This document shows positions 44,028 through 53,191 of a stretch of 64,000 bases of DNA, piece after piece; positions within the stretch are counted from its first letter, which is position 1; every line of letters begins with the position of its first letter. Source of the stretch: an uncultured Maricaulis sp. Its GTDB lineage: Bacteria > Pseudomonadota > Alphaproteobacteria > Caulobacterales > Maricaulaceae. The position numbers were made by a program, and so were the translations under genes. Under the pieces are notes generated by a model. The model saw only the letters and a program-made list of their open reading frames with translations. It searched no databases and was not told the DNA's origin. The stretch spans positions 1 through 64,000 of the forward strand of contig NZ_CAMYLS010000003.1 in assembly GCF_947259345.1 (NCBI RefSeq), in the 5' to 3' direction.

Positions 44028-44156
44028 TCACGTGACCCCCTGCTCGTTGTTAACCCAATCCGGCATCGTCACCTCCGCCGGGAAGAGCGCGATTAAAGTC
44101 AATTTTCGGGTGTGTAAAGCGGGAAATTTGCGGCGGCCGAATTTTCGCGTCGACAT
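44028..44156 (-). CDS. Candidate 42-residue leader peptide upstream of the decarboxylase
   Basis: ATG at 44156 is preceded five bases upstream by GGAGG (44162-44166), a better ribosome site than the decarboxylase has. The predicted peptide starts MSTRKFGRRKFPALHTRK and ends MPDWVNNEQGVT; an internal ATG for that last part has its own GGAGGTG. The TGA at 44030-44028 is separated from the decarboxylase TTG by one base. Arrest peptides control ornithine decarboxylase in enterobacteria (speFL), so a polyamine- or ornithine-sensing leader is plausible. No sequence likeness to SpeFL is seen. Confidence 0.45.
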   Translation of the reverse strand: MSTRKFGRRKFPALHTRKLTLIALFPAEVTMPDWVNNEQGVT

Positions 44157-44608
44157 GGCGTCCTCCGTGTCGGAGCCGGGGCTGGGCGAGGCAGGGCGAA
44201 GCCGTCGAACGGTCGCGCATCGCCACCGCTTTCGCAACCCTCGAGAATAAATCCGTACCCGGATCAAAGTACAGATTGCGTCGGGAAAGACTTGTAATTC
44301 GTGAATTCCCGTAATGAAGGTGTAGTCCGGCTCACATTCCGCGATGTCACAAAAATTTCAAACGCGAATACTTCGATTGTGGCGGTTTTGCCACCGCGTC
44401 GAATTTCCCTGTCAGGGCAGCATCTAGCGGGTCGGACCGCGCGGGTGCCCCAGTGCTGGTGGCGGCTCCGGCAAACGTCCGGTTCGGAATCCGAACTGCG
44501 CTGTCATTCAGCCGTTACAATGCTGATGTCTACCCGCCTCCCGAGCGATCGGGGCGGAACGGGTCCCCCCGATCAACGGTCCAATTCATTCCTTCCCGGG
44601 GGACTTTC
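44157..44608 (+). other. Divergent promoter region, AT-richer, no further gene
   Basis: Between the leader ORF and the lipoprotein start. It holds the TGTCACAAAA element at 44345 and AT-rich stretches (44235-44310, 44340-44385) suited to promoters on both strands. CGGGGGA lies just before the lipoprotein ATG. Confidence 0.45.
44345..44362 (+). promoter_or_regulatory. TGTCACAAAA element upstream of lipoprotein/receptor pair
   Basis: ATGTCAC-AAAA-ATTTCAA: left half close to a Pho-box half-site, right half 4 of 7. It has the same core and orientation as the elements at 30224 and 61912. Confidence 0.35.
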
Positions 44609-47419
44609 ATGTCGGTGACGAAAAACTTCCGCAAGCTTCTGCTTGTGTCCACCTCCTGCGCATTCTTCGCAGCCTGCGCGGACACATCCATCTCTTCGCC
44701 AGGCAATACCAATGTCGGCACGCCTCCCGGCGGTGGCGGCGGCGGTGGTGGTGGCGGCAGCCAGACCACGATCGACCTGATCCCGGCCGGCGGCTGCGGC
44801 ACCGGTTCAATCCGTGAGACCTCGGTCACCAATGGCGACATCACGATCAATGCCTGTGAGATCACCGGCAATATCACGTCCAACACCACAATCGCCGCCA
44901 ATGCCGGCGTGATCATCACCGGTCCGACCTTTGTCGGCGTTGATGGGGGTGGTTCGGCGACGCTGGAAATCGGCGCAGGCGCAACCCTGTTCGGTTCGGC
45001 CGGTTCTGACTATCTGGTTGTCGCGCGGGGCTCGCGCCTCGAAGCGGTCGGCACCTCGGACTCGCCGGTTGTCTTCACTTCGCGCCAAGATGTCGAAGGC
45101 ACGGCAGCACCGCTCGACCGCGGCCAGTGGGGCGGCCTGATCATCAACGGCTTCGCGCCGATCAACGCCTGTATCGACGGCACCGCCGCTGGCGGCTCGG
45201 CCGATTGTGAAAAGTCCGGCGAAGGCTCTTCGGGCCTGTTCGGCGGCGACAATCCGGCCGACAATTCGGGCATCCTGCGCTATGTCCAGGTCCGCTATGC
45301 CGGCTTCCTCATCAACAATGAGGACGAGCTCAACGGCATCGCCTTCCAGGGCGTCGGCTCCGGCACGGAAGTCGATTATGTCCAGGTCTCCAACAATGCC
45401 GATGACGGCATCGAGATGTTCGGCGGCACGGTCGATGTCAGCCACATCGTCCTGACCAATATCCGCGATGACAGCTTCGATTATACCGATGGCTGGATCG
45501 GCCGCGCCCAGTATGTGCTGGTTCGCCAGTCCGGCGATGATGCCGACCAGGGCTTCGAGTTCGACAATCGCGGTTCCAACAACACGCTGCTGCCGCGCTC
45601 CAACCCGCGCATCTCCAACTTCACGCTGATCGGCGAGCGCAATGCCGCCGAGAGTGACCAGGGCATGCTGCTCCGCGCCGGTACCGCCGGTGAATTCTAC
45701 AACGGCATTGTCGTCGATTTCGGAGAGGATTGCCTGGACATCGACGATCAGGAAACCTTCGACCGGATCGGCGCTTCTGGCGCGGCCGGCGATGAAGACC
45801 TGGTCATCCAGTCGACCGTTTTCGATTGCACCACGAATTTCGACGAAAGCGCCGGCGACCCGGTGGATGTGTCGGATTGGTTCCTCGGCCAGCCCAACAA
45901 TGCCGAGATCGACAACTCCATGTCCGACGTCTTCCCGGGCCCGGTTGAACTGGCCGTCACGGCCTTCGACATCAACGCCCTGGATAGCTGGTTTGATGCG
46001 GTCGACTATATCGGTGCCTTCTCCGGCGCTGAAACGGCGGCCTCGAACTGGGCGGCCGGCTGGACGTCCAACCTGTTCGCCGATCCGGGTTGCCCGACGG
46101 GCACCACGGAATCTGCCGAAGTCATCAATGGCCAGCGCGTCTGCCAGCTGACCGGCAATGTCACCGCCGACCTGCGCCTGACCCGCGGCTCGATCTACGA
46201 GCTGGTCGGTCCGGTCTTCGTCGGTGTCGATCGCGGTCCCGATCCGGCCAGCCCGCTGCCGTCCGGCATCGAAGCCGAGCTGACCATCGATCCGGGCGTC
46301 ACCGTCTTCGGTTCGGCCGGGTCCGACTACATCGTCGTCACCCGCGGCTCCACGATCCGCTCGAACGGCACCCGCACCGCGCCGGTCACCCTGACCTCGC
46401 GTTCGGATGTTGAAGGCACGGTTGGCGCCAATGATCGTGGCCAGTGGGGCGGTCTGATCCTCAATGGTCGCGCGCCGATCAATGCCTGTATCGACGGCAC
46501 CGCCGCCGGCGGCACGGTCGATTGTGAGAAGTCGGGCGAGGGTTCCTCCGGTCTCTTCGGCGGCGCCACGCCGACCGATGACTCGGGCAATATCTTCTAC
46601 ACGCGCCTCCTCTATGCCGGCTTCCTCATCAACAATGAGGACGAGCTCAACGGCATCGCCTTCCAGGGTGTCGGTTCGGCGACAGAAGTCGATTATGTCC
46701 AGGTCCACAACAATGCCGATGATGGCGTCGAGATGTTCGGCGGCGCGGTGGATGTGAGCCACCTGGTCCTGACCGGCATCCGCGATGACAGCTTCGACTA
46801 CACCGATGGCTGGATCGGCCGCGCCCAGTTCGTGATCGTCGCCCAGTCCGGCGATGATGCCGACCAGGGCTTCGAGTTCGACAATCGCGGCTCCAACAAC
46901 ACGCTGCTGCCGCGCTCCAACCCGCGCATCTCCAACTTCACCCTGATCGGTGAACGCGGTGCGGCTGAATCGGACCAGGGCATGCTGCTCCGGGCCGGTA
47001 CGGCGGGCGAACTCTATAACGGCATCGTGGTCGATTTCGGCGAGGATTGTCTCGACATCGACGATCAGGAAACCTTCGACCGGATCGGCGCCAGCGGCGC
47101 TGCTGGCGACGAAGACATCATCATGCAGTCGATCGTGTTCGATTGTACGACGAATTTCGACGAAAGCGCCGGCGACACTGTCGACCTCTCGACCTGGTTC
47201 CTGGGTCAGGCCAACAATGCCGAGATCACCCACACGATGACGGGCTTCACCTTCATCCCGGGCAATACCGGTGTGGTGCCGGGCGCGACCGAACAAGCGG
47301 TCACCGCCTTTGACATCAATGGTCTCGATAGCTGGTTCGTCGATGTCGACTATATCGGCGCCGTCGAAGACGCCAACGACACCTGGTACCAGGGCTGGAC
47401 CTTCCAGCGCACCCAGTAA
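44609..47419 (+). CDS. Surface-type lipoprotein with tandem duplicated beta-rich domain
   Basis: A 936-residue protein with lipobox CAFFAACAD (Cys23), a run of ten Gly near residues 41-50, then two copies of a domain of about 370 residues. Shared blocks include GSAGSDY(L/I)VV, DRGQWGGLI(I/L)NG, APINACIDGTAAGG, CEKSGEGSSGLFGG, NNEDELNGIAFQGVGS and DDSFDYTDGWIGRAQ. Similar RGQWGG...G.API repeats occur in large surface proteins with right-handed beta-helix-like folds. The next gene is a TonB-dependent receptor, so this may be its surface partner, much as SusD is for SusC; that comparison is inference. ATG at 44609 fits the lipoprotein signal. Confidence 0.8.
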   Translation: MSVTKNFRKLLLVSTSCAFFAACADTSISSPGNTNVGTPPGGGGGGGGGGSQTTIDLIPAGGCGTGSIRETSVTNGDITINACEITGNITSNTTIAANAGVIITGPTFVGVDGGGSATLEIGAGATLFGSAGSDYLVVARGSRLEAVGTSDSPVVFTSRQDVEGTAAPLDRGQWGGLIINGFAPINACIDGTAAGGSADCEKSGEGSSGLFGGDNPADNSGILRYVQVRYAGFLINNEDELNGIAFQGVGSGTEVDYVQVSNNADDGIEMFGGTVDVSHIVLTNIRDDSFDYTDGWIGRAQYVLVRQSGDDADQGFEFDNRGSNNTLLPRSNPRISNFTLIGERNAAESDQGMLLRAGTAGEFYNGIVVDFGEDCLDIDDQETFDRIGASGAAGDEDLVIQSTVFDCTTNFDESAGDPVDVSDWFLGQPNNAEIDNSMSDVFPGPVELAVTAFDINALDSWFDAVDYIGAFSGAETAASNWAAGWTSNLFADPGCPTGTTESAEVINGQRVCQLTGNVTADLRLTRGSIYELVGPVFVGVDRGPDPASPLPSGIEAELTIDPGVTVFGSAGSDYIVVTRGSTIRSNGTRTAPVTLTSRSDVEGTVGANDRGQWGGLILNGRAPINACIDGTAAGGTVDCEKSGEGSSGLFGGATPTDDSGNIFYTRLLYAGFLINNEDELNGIAFQGVGSATEVDYVQVHNNADDGVEMFGGAVDVSHLVLTGIRDDSFDYTDGWIGRAQFVIVAQSGDDADQGFEFDNRGSNNTLLPRSNPRISNFTLIGERGAAESDQGMLLRAGTAGELYNGIVVDFGEDCLDIDDQETFDRIGASGAAGDEDIIMQSIVFDCTTNFDESAGDTVDLSTWFLGQANNAEITHTMTGFTFIPGNTGVVPGATEQAVTAFDINGLDSWFVDVDYIGAVEDANDTWYQGWTFQRTQ
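44930..46025 (+). repeat. Internal coding repeat, copy A
   Basis: First domain copy of the lipoprotein; long near-identical DNA blocks, for example from 45299, recur 1317 bases (439 codons) downstream. Confidence 0.8.
46217..47365 (+). repeat. Internal coding repeat, copy B
   Basis: Second domain copy. It has a ten-residue insertion near its start (the VDRGPDPASPLPSG segment) relative to copy A and an extra FTFIPGNTG-type stretch near the end. Confidence 0.8.
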
Positions 47420-47433
47420 CGCAACCGCCGGAA

Positions 47434-47457
47434 CCGGTCGGCCTTCGGGCCGGCCGG
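47434..47457 (+). promoter_or_regulatory. Intercistronic UUCG hairpin
   Basis: CCGGTCGGCC-TTCG-GGCCGGCCGG pairs along ten positions (one G-T wobble) around a TTCG tetraloop, between the lipoprotein stop and the receptor start. No T-run follows, so it more likely stabilises the upstream message or dampens read-through than terminates fully. Confidence 0.65.
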
Positions 47458-47483
47458 TGACGGTGTCTGTCAATCGCAGTCAC

Positions 47484-50165
47484 ATGGTGATGAAGATGAA
47501 TACCAATCGATTTGCGCTCACGGCTGCGTTGCTGGCGTCCACGACGCTGGTGCCGGTCGGTGCCGCCCTCGCGCAGGACAATGATGAAGATGTCATCGAA
47601 GTCCGCTTCCAATACATTCCCGATGATCGGCGTGTGACCTCGGAGGTCGCGGCCTCCCTGTCCATCGATGATCTTGAAACCACCGGTGACAGTGACCTGG
47701 CCTCGGCCCTGGTCCGCGTCACCGGCCTGTCGACGACAGGTGGTCGCTTCGTGGTCGTTCGCGGCCTCAATGAGCGCTACTCCAACACGCTGCTCAACGG
47801 CTCGCCCATGCCGTCGCCGGAACCCTTCCGTCGTGCGGCCCCGCTCGATCTCCTGCCGACCAATGTTCTCTCCAACGTGCTGGTCCAGAAGACCTTCTCG
47901 CCGGAATTCCCGGGTGAGTTCGGTGGCGGCGTGATCGGCATCGAGACGGCAACCCTGCCGGATGACGGCTTCTTCAGCGTCTCGATCGGCGCCAGCGGCG
48001 ATACGGTCACGACCGGCAATCACGGCCTGACCTATGCCGGTTCCGACACGGACTGGCTGGGCTATGATGACGGCCTGCGCGACATGCCGGCCGAACTGGC
48101 CGCGGTTTTCAACACGACCCGCGTCGGCAACAACCTGCCCGCCGCCCAGCAGCAGGCGATCGGCCGCTCGCTGGTGAATTCGGAACTCTGGGTGGTCCAG
48201 CAGATCGATACCGATGCCAATGGCTCGGTCTCCATCGAGGCCGGTGACCGGTTCGACTTCGAGAATTTCTCTCTCGGCCTTCTCGTTGCCGGGTCCTATT
48301 CGAATGAGTGGGAAACCCGTGAAGGCCAGCGCGGCAAGGGCGCCATCGGCGCCGGTGACGAGCTGATCTATGAAAACGGTCCGCCCAGCGAAGACCGTTC
48401 CGGCCTGGCCCCGGTCGGCGAAGGCATCAACAACTTCTTCGGCACGGAAAATGCGATCGAAGCCTCGGGCCTCGTCTCGGTCGGCATCGATTTCTACAAC
48501 GACCACGCCATCTCCTTCCTGTCGATGGCGCTGCGCTCGACCTCGAAAGAGGCGCGGATCGAAGAGCAGTTCAATGCTGGTTCTTCGGCTGTTGTGCGCG
48601 GTGACTACACCGAATGGTTTGAACGTCAGGTCCTGTTCAACCAGCTTCGCGGTGAGCATCTGTTCGAAAGTCTCGGCGGCCTGGCGCTCGACTGGCGCCT
48701 GTCCGATGCGACCGCGACGCGGGATGCGCCCTATCAGCGCTTCGTGAACTACCAGTACGAAGACGCCGCCCAGAGCTATCGCTATGAAGGCGACATCAAC
48801 GACAACTTCACCCGCTTCTCGGAGATTGAGGACAACACGCAGGACGCCGGTTTCGACGTGACCCTGCCGGTTTCCGTCGGCGGTCTCGATGCCGAGCTGA
48901 AGGCGGGTTACGCCAATACCAGCCGCGAGCGTGACGCCTATACGCGTCAGTTCGCTTTCGAACAGGGATCAAACGGTATTCCCGCTGACCTCCTCTTCTC
49001 GCGGATCGACTATATCTTTGCGACCCAGAACATCGTCGATGAGCGTCTGCGCCTGATCGAGACCGGTGGCCTGACCTTCCCGGAAGCCTATACCGGGACG
49101 CTGGATGTCGAGGCCTATTATGCGGGCTTTGATGTGGCGCTGAATGATTTCGTGCGGGCCGCTGTCGGCGCCCGTTTCGAAGAGGGCACCCAGGAAGTCG
49201 ACACCTATGCCTTCCCTGCCAGCGCAGCGGATAGCGGGCTGATCGAAACGCGGATTTCGGAGGATTATGTCCTTCCCGCGCTGACCCTGACCTGGACCTT
49301 CGCGGACAATCTCCAGCTCCGTACCGGTTACTCGCAATCGATCGCCCGTCCGCAGTTCCGCGAGCTGGCCTTCGCCGAGTTCTTCAACACCGATACGGAC
49401 CAGCGTTTCCAGGGCAATCCCTTCCTCGTGAACACCGAGATCGAGAGCTATGATGCGCGCCTGGAGTATTATTTCGGCCGTGATCAGTTCGTGACTGTCG
49501 GTGCCTTCTACAAGGTGCTGGAAAACCCGATCGAGGAATACATCATCCCGATCGGTGACGGGCTGAACACCTCCTTCATCAACGCGCCCGAGGCGACGTT
49601 GACGGGAGCCGAGTTCGAGTTCGAGAAGACCTTCGATTTCTCGGATCGCTGGGACGGTGCTTTCTTCAATGACCGCGAGTGGTTCATCAAGACGAACTAC
49701 ACCTACATCCAGTCCGACGTGACGGCGGATGGCACGGTCACGATCGCCCAGGGTGCCTTTGGCAGCCCGTCCGCGATCGAGCTGAATGCAGCCGGTTTCG
49801 TTCAGGACGGCCGGGCCCTGCAAGGCCAGTCAGAGCATCTGTTCAACCTGCAGGTCGGTTTCGAAACCTTCGACGGCCGGGCCCGTGGCGCACTGCTCTA
49901 CAACTATACCGGAGAGCGCACCCGTGCCGTGGCCAACCTGTCCGATGATCTCCCGGAGATCGTCGAACAGCTCCCGGCCTCCCTGGACTTCGTCTACTCG
50001 CGTACCCTGGATCTGGGCGGAAATGACTGGGACTTCGGTTTCTCGGTCCGCAATATCCTGGGTGACGATTATGAAGCCACCCAGTCTGCCGGCGGCGTTG
50101 AACTGCCGGTCGACACCTATGAAATCGGGACCTCGCTGAGCTTCTCGGTGAGCCGCACCTGGTAG
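47484..50165 (+). CDS. TonB-dependent receptor paired with the lipoprotein
   Basis: An 893-residue outer-membrane protein: signal peptide (cleavage near GAALAQ), DVIEVRF as possible TonB box, plug domain (about 45-160, GRFVVVRGLNERYSNTLLNG, FPGEFGGGVIGIET) and a beta-barrel with RTGYSQSIARPQFRELAF and a C-terminal SLSFSVSRTW ending in an aromatic. It belongs to the large TBDR group with the RGLNERYSNTLLNG plug, different from the Oar-like gene. Several ATGs lie close together (47484, 47490, 47496); the first is used. The lipoprotein gene lies 64 bases upstream, so both are likely expressed together. Confidence 0.9.
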   Translation: MVMKMNTNRFALTAALLASTTLVPVGAALAQDNDEDVIEVRFQYIPDDRRVTSEVAASLSIDDLETTGDSDLASALVRVTGLSTTGGRFVVVRGLNERYSNTLLNGSPMPSPEPFRRAAPLDLLPTNVLSNVLVQKTFSPEFPGEFGGGVIGIETATLPDDGFFSVSIGASGDTVTTGNHGLTYAGSDTDWLGYDDGLRDMPAELAAVFNTTRVGNNLPAAQQQAIGRSLVNSELWVVQQIDTDANGSVSIEAGDRFDFENFSLGLLVAGSYSNEWETREGQRGKGAIGAGDELIYENGPPSEDRSGLAPVGEGINNFFGTENAIEASGLVSVGIDFYNDHAISFLSMALRSTSKEARIEEQFNAGSSAVVRGDYTEWFERQVLFNQLRGEHLFESLGGLALDWRLSDATATRDAPYQRFVNYQYEDAAQSYRYEGDINDNFTRFSEIEDNTQDAGFDVTLPVSVGGLDAELKAGYANTSRERDAYTRQFAFEQGSNGIPADLLFSRIDYIFATQNIVDERLRLIETGGLTFPEAYTGTLDVEAYYAGFDVALNDFVRAAVGARFEEGTQEVDTYAFPASAADSGLIETRISEDYVLPALTLTWTFADNLQLRTGYSQSIARPQFRELAFAEFFNTDTDQRFQGNPFLVNTEIESYDARLEYYFGRDQFVTVGAFYKVLENPIEEYIIPIGDGLNTSFINAPEATLTGAEFEFEKTFDFSDRWDGAFFNDREWFIKTNYTYIQSDVTADGTVTIAQGAFGSPSAIELNAAGFVQDGRALQGQSEHLFNLQVGFETFDGRARGALLYNYTGERTRAVANLSDDLPEIVEQLPASLDFVYSRTLDLGGNDWDFGFSVRNILGDDYEATQSAGGVELPVDTYEIGTSLSFSVSRTW

Positions 50166-50175
50166 TCATACGGAA

Positions 50176-50204
50176 CGGGGCGGGCCAGCCGGTCCGCCCC
50201 GATT
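50176..50204 (+). terminator. Hairpin after the receptor gene
   Basis: CGGGGCGG...CCGCCCCG forms an 8-bp perfect stem 11 bases past the stop, followed by ATTTCC. A weak T-tail makes it a probable rather than certain terminator. Confidence 0.6.
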
Positions 50205-50242
50205 TCCACAAGACCTGCATCATCCAACGATGAATCGCGAAA

Positions 50243-50280
50243 CGTCGTAAAACTGACGGCGAACCGTCGTCAAACTGACG
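50243..50280 (+). promoter_or_regulatory. Direct repeat upstream of the type II secretion genes
   Basis: CGTCGTAAAACTGACG (50243-50258) and CGTCGTCAAACTGACG (50265-50280) are 15/16 identical with a 22-bp period, about two helical turns. They sit 90 bases before gspC and look like a paired operator for an activator or repressor. Confidence 0.5.
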
Positions 50281-50369
50281 TATAGCGGGTGTATCCGGGT
50301 CGCATCGCACACGGATCAATCGCGCCCGCGGGCCGTGTTTCCGGAACGTGAAAACGGGCGCTGGAAACC

Positions 50370-51236
50370 ATGACGCAAGCAGACACTCCGGACCAGGTAC
50401 AAGGCAGGGCAGCGTTATTGCCCGGCTGGATGCGCCTGACTGTCCGGGCCGTCGAGCTGGCCCTTCTGATCGCGCTGACCGGGCTTGTCGCCCGCCTGAT
50501 CTGGCTGATCGCCTTTGGCGCCAGTGCCGGCGACTTCCAGCAGGACGCGCTGGATGATCCGCGGACGCGGCTTGGGACCAGCACCTATGTCGCCGATATC
50601 AGCCGATTGCGCGACACCTCCCTTTTCACCGACCCGCGAGCCGGCGCAATCGTCGATGCCACGCCGGACATCATGCCGGAAACCCGACTCGCCCTGGTCC
50701 TACGCGGTCTGCGCCGCGGTGCCACGCCGGAGACGGGCGGCGCCATCATCCAGCTTCCCGATAACCGGCAGCAATTCTTCCGCGCCGGCGTCGAGATTCT
50801 CGATGGCGTGACGCTGGAGGCGGTGCATGTCGACCATGTCCGCATCAGCCGCCGTGGCATCGCTGAAGTTCTCTATCTGCGGCCGGAGGAGGCCGCTGCT
50901 GCCCGTGAGGCCGAAGCCCGTCGCGCGCCGGCCAGACCCTCACAGTCGGCCGCTCGCCGCGGCGCGCTCGAGGATGTGGCCGGTCTGTTCCAGGTGCGGG
51001 CGCAATATGCCGGCGACGCACTGACCGGCTACCGTATCGAGAGCGGCAATGAAGCCATGCTCTCCGTGCTGGCTCTGCGTACCGGCGATGTCATCACCGC
51101 GATCGACGATCGCCCGGTGGCCGCCATTTCCGATCTTTCCGCGCTGCTCGATCGCGCCGATGACGGCGACACGATCCGCGTTTCCATTTCCCGGGGCGGC
51201 CTGCCCCTGACCCTGTCGAGGACACTGCCGCAATGA
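50370..51236 (+). CDS. gspC: Type II secretion protein C
   Basis: A 288-residue inner-membrane protein that links the inner-membrane platform to the secretin. One membrane segment at about residues 28-50, a periplasmic HR-like region (about 100-165) and a C-terminal PDZ-like domain (about 215-285, IESGNEAMLSVLALRTGDVITAI) are visible. It heads the gsp operon; the stop overlaps the gspD ATG. Confidence 0.87.
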   Translation: MTQADTPDQVQGRAALLPGWMRLTVRAVELALLIALTGLVARLIWLIAFGASAGDFQQDALDDPRTRLGTSTYVADISRLRDTSLFTDPRAGAIVDATPDIMPETRLALVLRGLRRGATPETGGAIIQLPDNRQQFFRAGVEILDGVTLEAVHVDHVRISRRGIAEVLYLRPEEAAAAREAEARRAPARPSQSAARRGALEDVAGLFQVRAQYAGDALTGYRIESGNEAMLSVLALRTGDVITAIDDRPVAAISDLSALLDRADDGDTIRVSISRGGLPLTLSRTLPQ

Positions 51237-53191
51237 CCCTGTCTGCGAACCATGCCCTGACGGCGCTGTGCGCCCTGATCCTCCTCCTCGCCGCGCCGCT
51301 GGCACAAGCCCGCGCTCAGGACCAGGTGGTCAATTTCAACCAGGCCGAGATCCAGGCCGTCATCGATGATGTTTCGGCGGTGACCGGCTATACCTTCATC
51401 GTTGATCCCAATGTGCGCGGCCGGGTCACCATCACCTCCCAGGCGCCGCTGACCTCGGACCAGTATTTCCAGGTCTTCCTGTCGACCATGCGGGTTCACG
51501 GCTACACAGTCGTGCCGACCGCCTCCGGCGCCTATCAGATCGTACCCGACCAGGCCGGGGCGCGCTCGGCCAATCCGGTCAATTCCAACCTGCGCGGCGA
51601 TCAGTATGTGACCGCCGTCGTCCGTCTCAACCATGTCGCCTCGCGCGATGCACTGGCCGTGGTGCGCCCCCTGATCGGGACCGAGGGCAGTGTCAATGCG
51701 ACCGAGACCGGCAATGTGCTGGTGATGGTCGATTATGCCGAGAATATTGCCCGCCTGCGCCAGGTGATCCGCGATCTCGACCGCGATACCTCGGTGGTGG
51801 AAATGGTCGAGCTGACCAATGTCTCCGCCGCCGACATGACGCGCATCCTGCAACAGATGCGCACCCGGTCCGCGACCGGTGAGGACGAGGCCATTTTCAA
51901 TGTTGCCATCGCCCCGATCCCGGCCTCGAACACGGTCCTCCTGCGCGGCAATCGCCCGGCCGTTGACCAGATGATCGCCCTGGTGCGACGGGTCGACAGT
52001 GTCAGCCAGTCCAATCAGAGCTTTCGCGTCATCTATCTCAGCCACGCCGATGGTGAGGACCTGCTGCCCATCCTGCAACAAGTCGTCGATACGCTGGCCG
52101 ACGTTGAAGGTGCCACGCGGGCATCGTCCGTCTCCCATCACGCTCCGACCAATGCGTTGGTGATCAATGCCGAGCCGGATGTGCAGCGCCAGCTCGAGCT
52201 GGTCATCCGGCAGCTCGATATCCGCCGCCCGCAAGTCCTGGTCGAGGGGATTATCGTCGAGGTGTCCGACAGCACCGCCCAGGCGCTGGGCGTTCAGATG
52301 CTGCTGGCCGGCGGCGAGGGCGATGCCCCGCTCGCCATGACCCGCTTCTCGGCCAATAATCCCGATCTGGTCGCCCTGACCGGTGCCGCCGCCTCGGCGG
52401 GCGATGATGACAGCGATCTCAACACCACGCTGCGCCAGGCCGCGATCAATTCCCTATTGGGCGCGACCGGCGGCACGCTGGGTTTTGGCGGTCAGAACGG
52501 CAATGGCAATCTGTTCGGCCTCGTCCTCAATGCGGTCCAGAGCGATGTGAATTCCAACGTCCTGGCCACGCCCTCCATCATGGCGCTGGACAATGAGGAA
52601 GCCTATTTCATTTCCGGTCAGGAAATCCCGGTGACCACGGGCGAGGCGCTGGGCTCGAACAATACCAACCCATTCCGTACGGTGGACCGCGAGGAAGTCG
52701 GGGTGAAACTCACCGTCCTGCCGCAGATCACCGAGGGCAATACGGTCCGCCTTCACATCGTCCAGGAAGTTTCCTCGGTGGCCGGCGCAGTCAGTGCCGG
52801 GTCGACCGATCTGATCACCAACAAGCGGGAAATCTCCACCACGGTTCTGGCCGATAATGGCGAGATCATCGTGCTGGGCGGCCTGATCCGCCAGGAGGAT
52901 GAAGGGACCGAGAATGGTGTGCCAGGCCTGCGCCGCCTGCCGGGCGTGGGTCGTCTCTTCCGTTCCGAAGGCACGGAGCGTCGCCGCACCAATCTGATGA
53001 TCTTCATCCGCCCGACCATCATCCGCTCGGAAGCCGACATGCAGGCGCTGACCGAGAACCGTTATGACTTCATCCGCTCCGAACAACTCGCCGGCAGTGA
53101 GAACGGCACCAGCTCGCTGGAAGCCATTGTCGAGATGATGATGGTGGAGATGGACCGCGAAGTGACTGCAACGGGGCCGGCCGGTGACTGA
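51233..53191 (+). CDS. gspD: Type II secretion secretin
   Basis: A 652-residue outer-membrane channel protein: signal peptide (cleavage near AQARA-QD), N0 domain (VVNFNQAEIQAVIDDVSAVT), N1-N3 repeats (YVTAVVRLNHVASRDALAVV; VEMVELTNVSAADM; FRVIYLSHADGEDL), and the secretin core with VPGLRRLPGVGRLFRSE and NLMIFIRPTII. A Gly/Asn-rich loop near residues 405-425 lies in the gate region. No pilotin gene is visible nearby. Confidence 0.94.
   Translation: MTLSANHALTALCALILLLAAPLAQARAQDQVVNFNQAEIQAVIDDVSAVTGYTFIVDPNVRGRVTITSQAPLTSDQYFQVFLSTMRVHGYTVVPTASGAYQIVPDQAGARSANPVNSNLRGDQYVTAVVRLNHVASRDALAVVRPLIGTEGSVNATETGNVLVMVDYAENIARLRQVIRDLDRDTSVVEMVELTNVSAADMTRILQQMRTRSATGEDEAIFNVAIAPIPASNTVLLRGNRPAVDQMIALVRRVDSVSQSNQSFRVIYLSHADGEDLLPILQQVVDTLADVEGATRASSVSHHAPTNALVINAEPDVQRQLELVIRQLDIRRPQVLVEGIIVEVSDSTAQALGVQMLLAGGEGDAPLAMTRFSANNPDLVALTGAAASAGDDDSDLNTTLRQAAINSLLGATGGTLGFGGQNGNGNLFGLVLNAVQSDVNSNVLATPSIMALDNEEAYFISGQEIPVTTGEALGSNNTNPFRTVDREEVGVKLTVLPQITEGNTVRLHIVQEVSSVAGAVSAGSTDLITNKREISTTVLADNGEIIVLGGLIRQEDEGTENGVPGLRRLPGVGRLFRSEGTERRRTNLMIFIRPTIIRSEADMQALTENRYDFIRSEQLAGSENGTSSLEAIVEMMMVEMDREVTATGPAGD

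Noticed and set aside
44807-47473. An 888-codon minus-strand frame opposite the duplicated lipoprotein
   Set aside because: Same reason: antisense shadow, repeated only because the sense strand is repeated.
50243-50280. Two spaced repeats as a mini CRISPR
   Set aside because: Only two units with a 6-base gap, no further repeats and no cas genes; an operator is far more likely.
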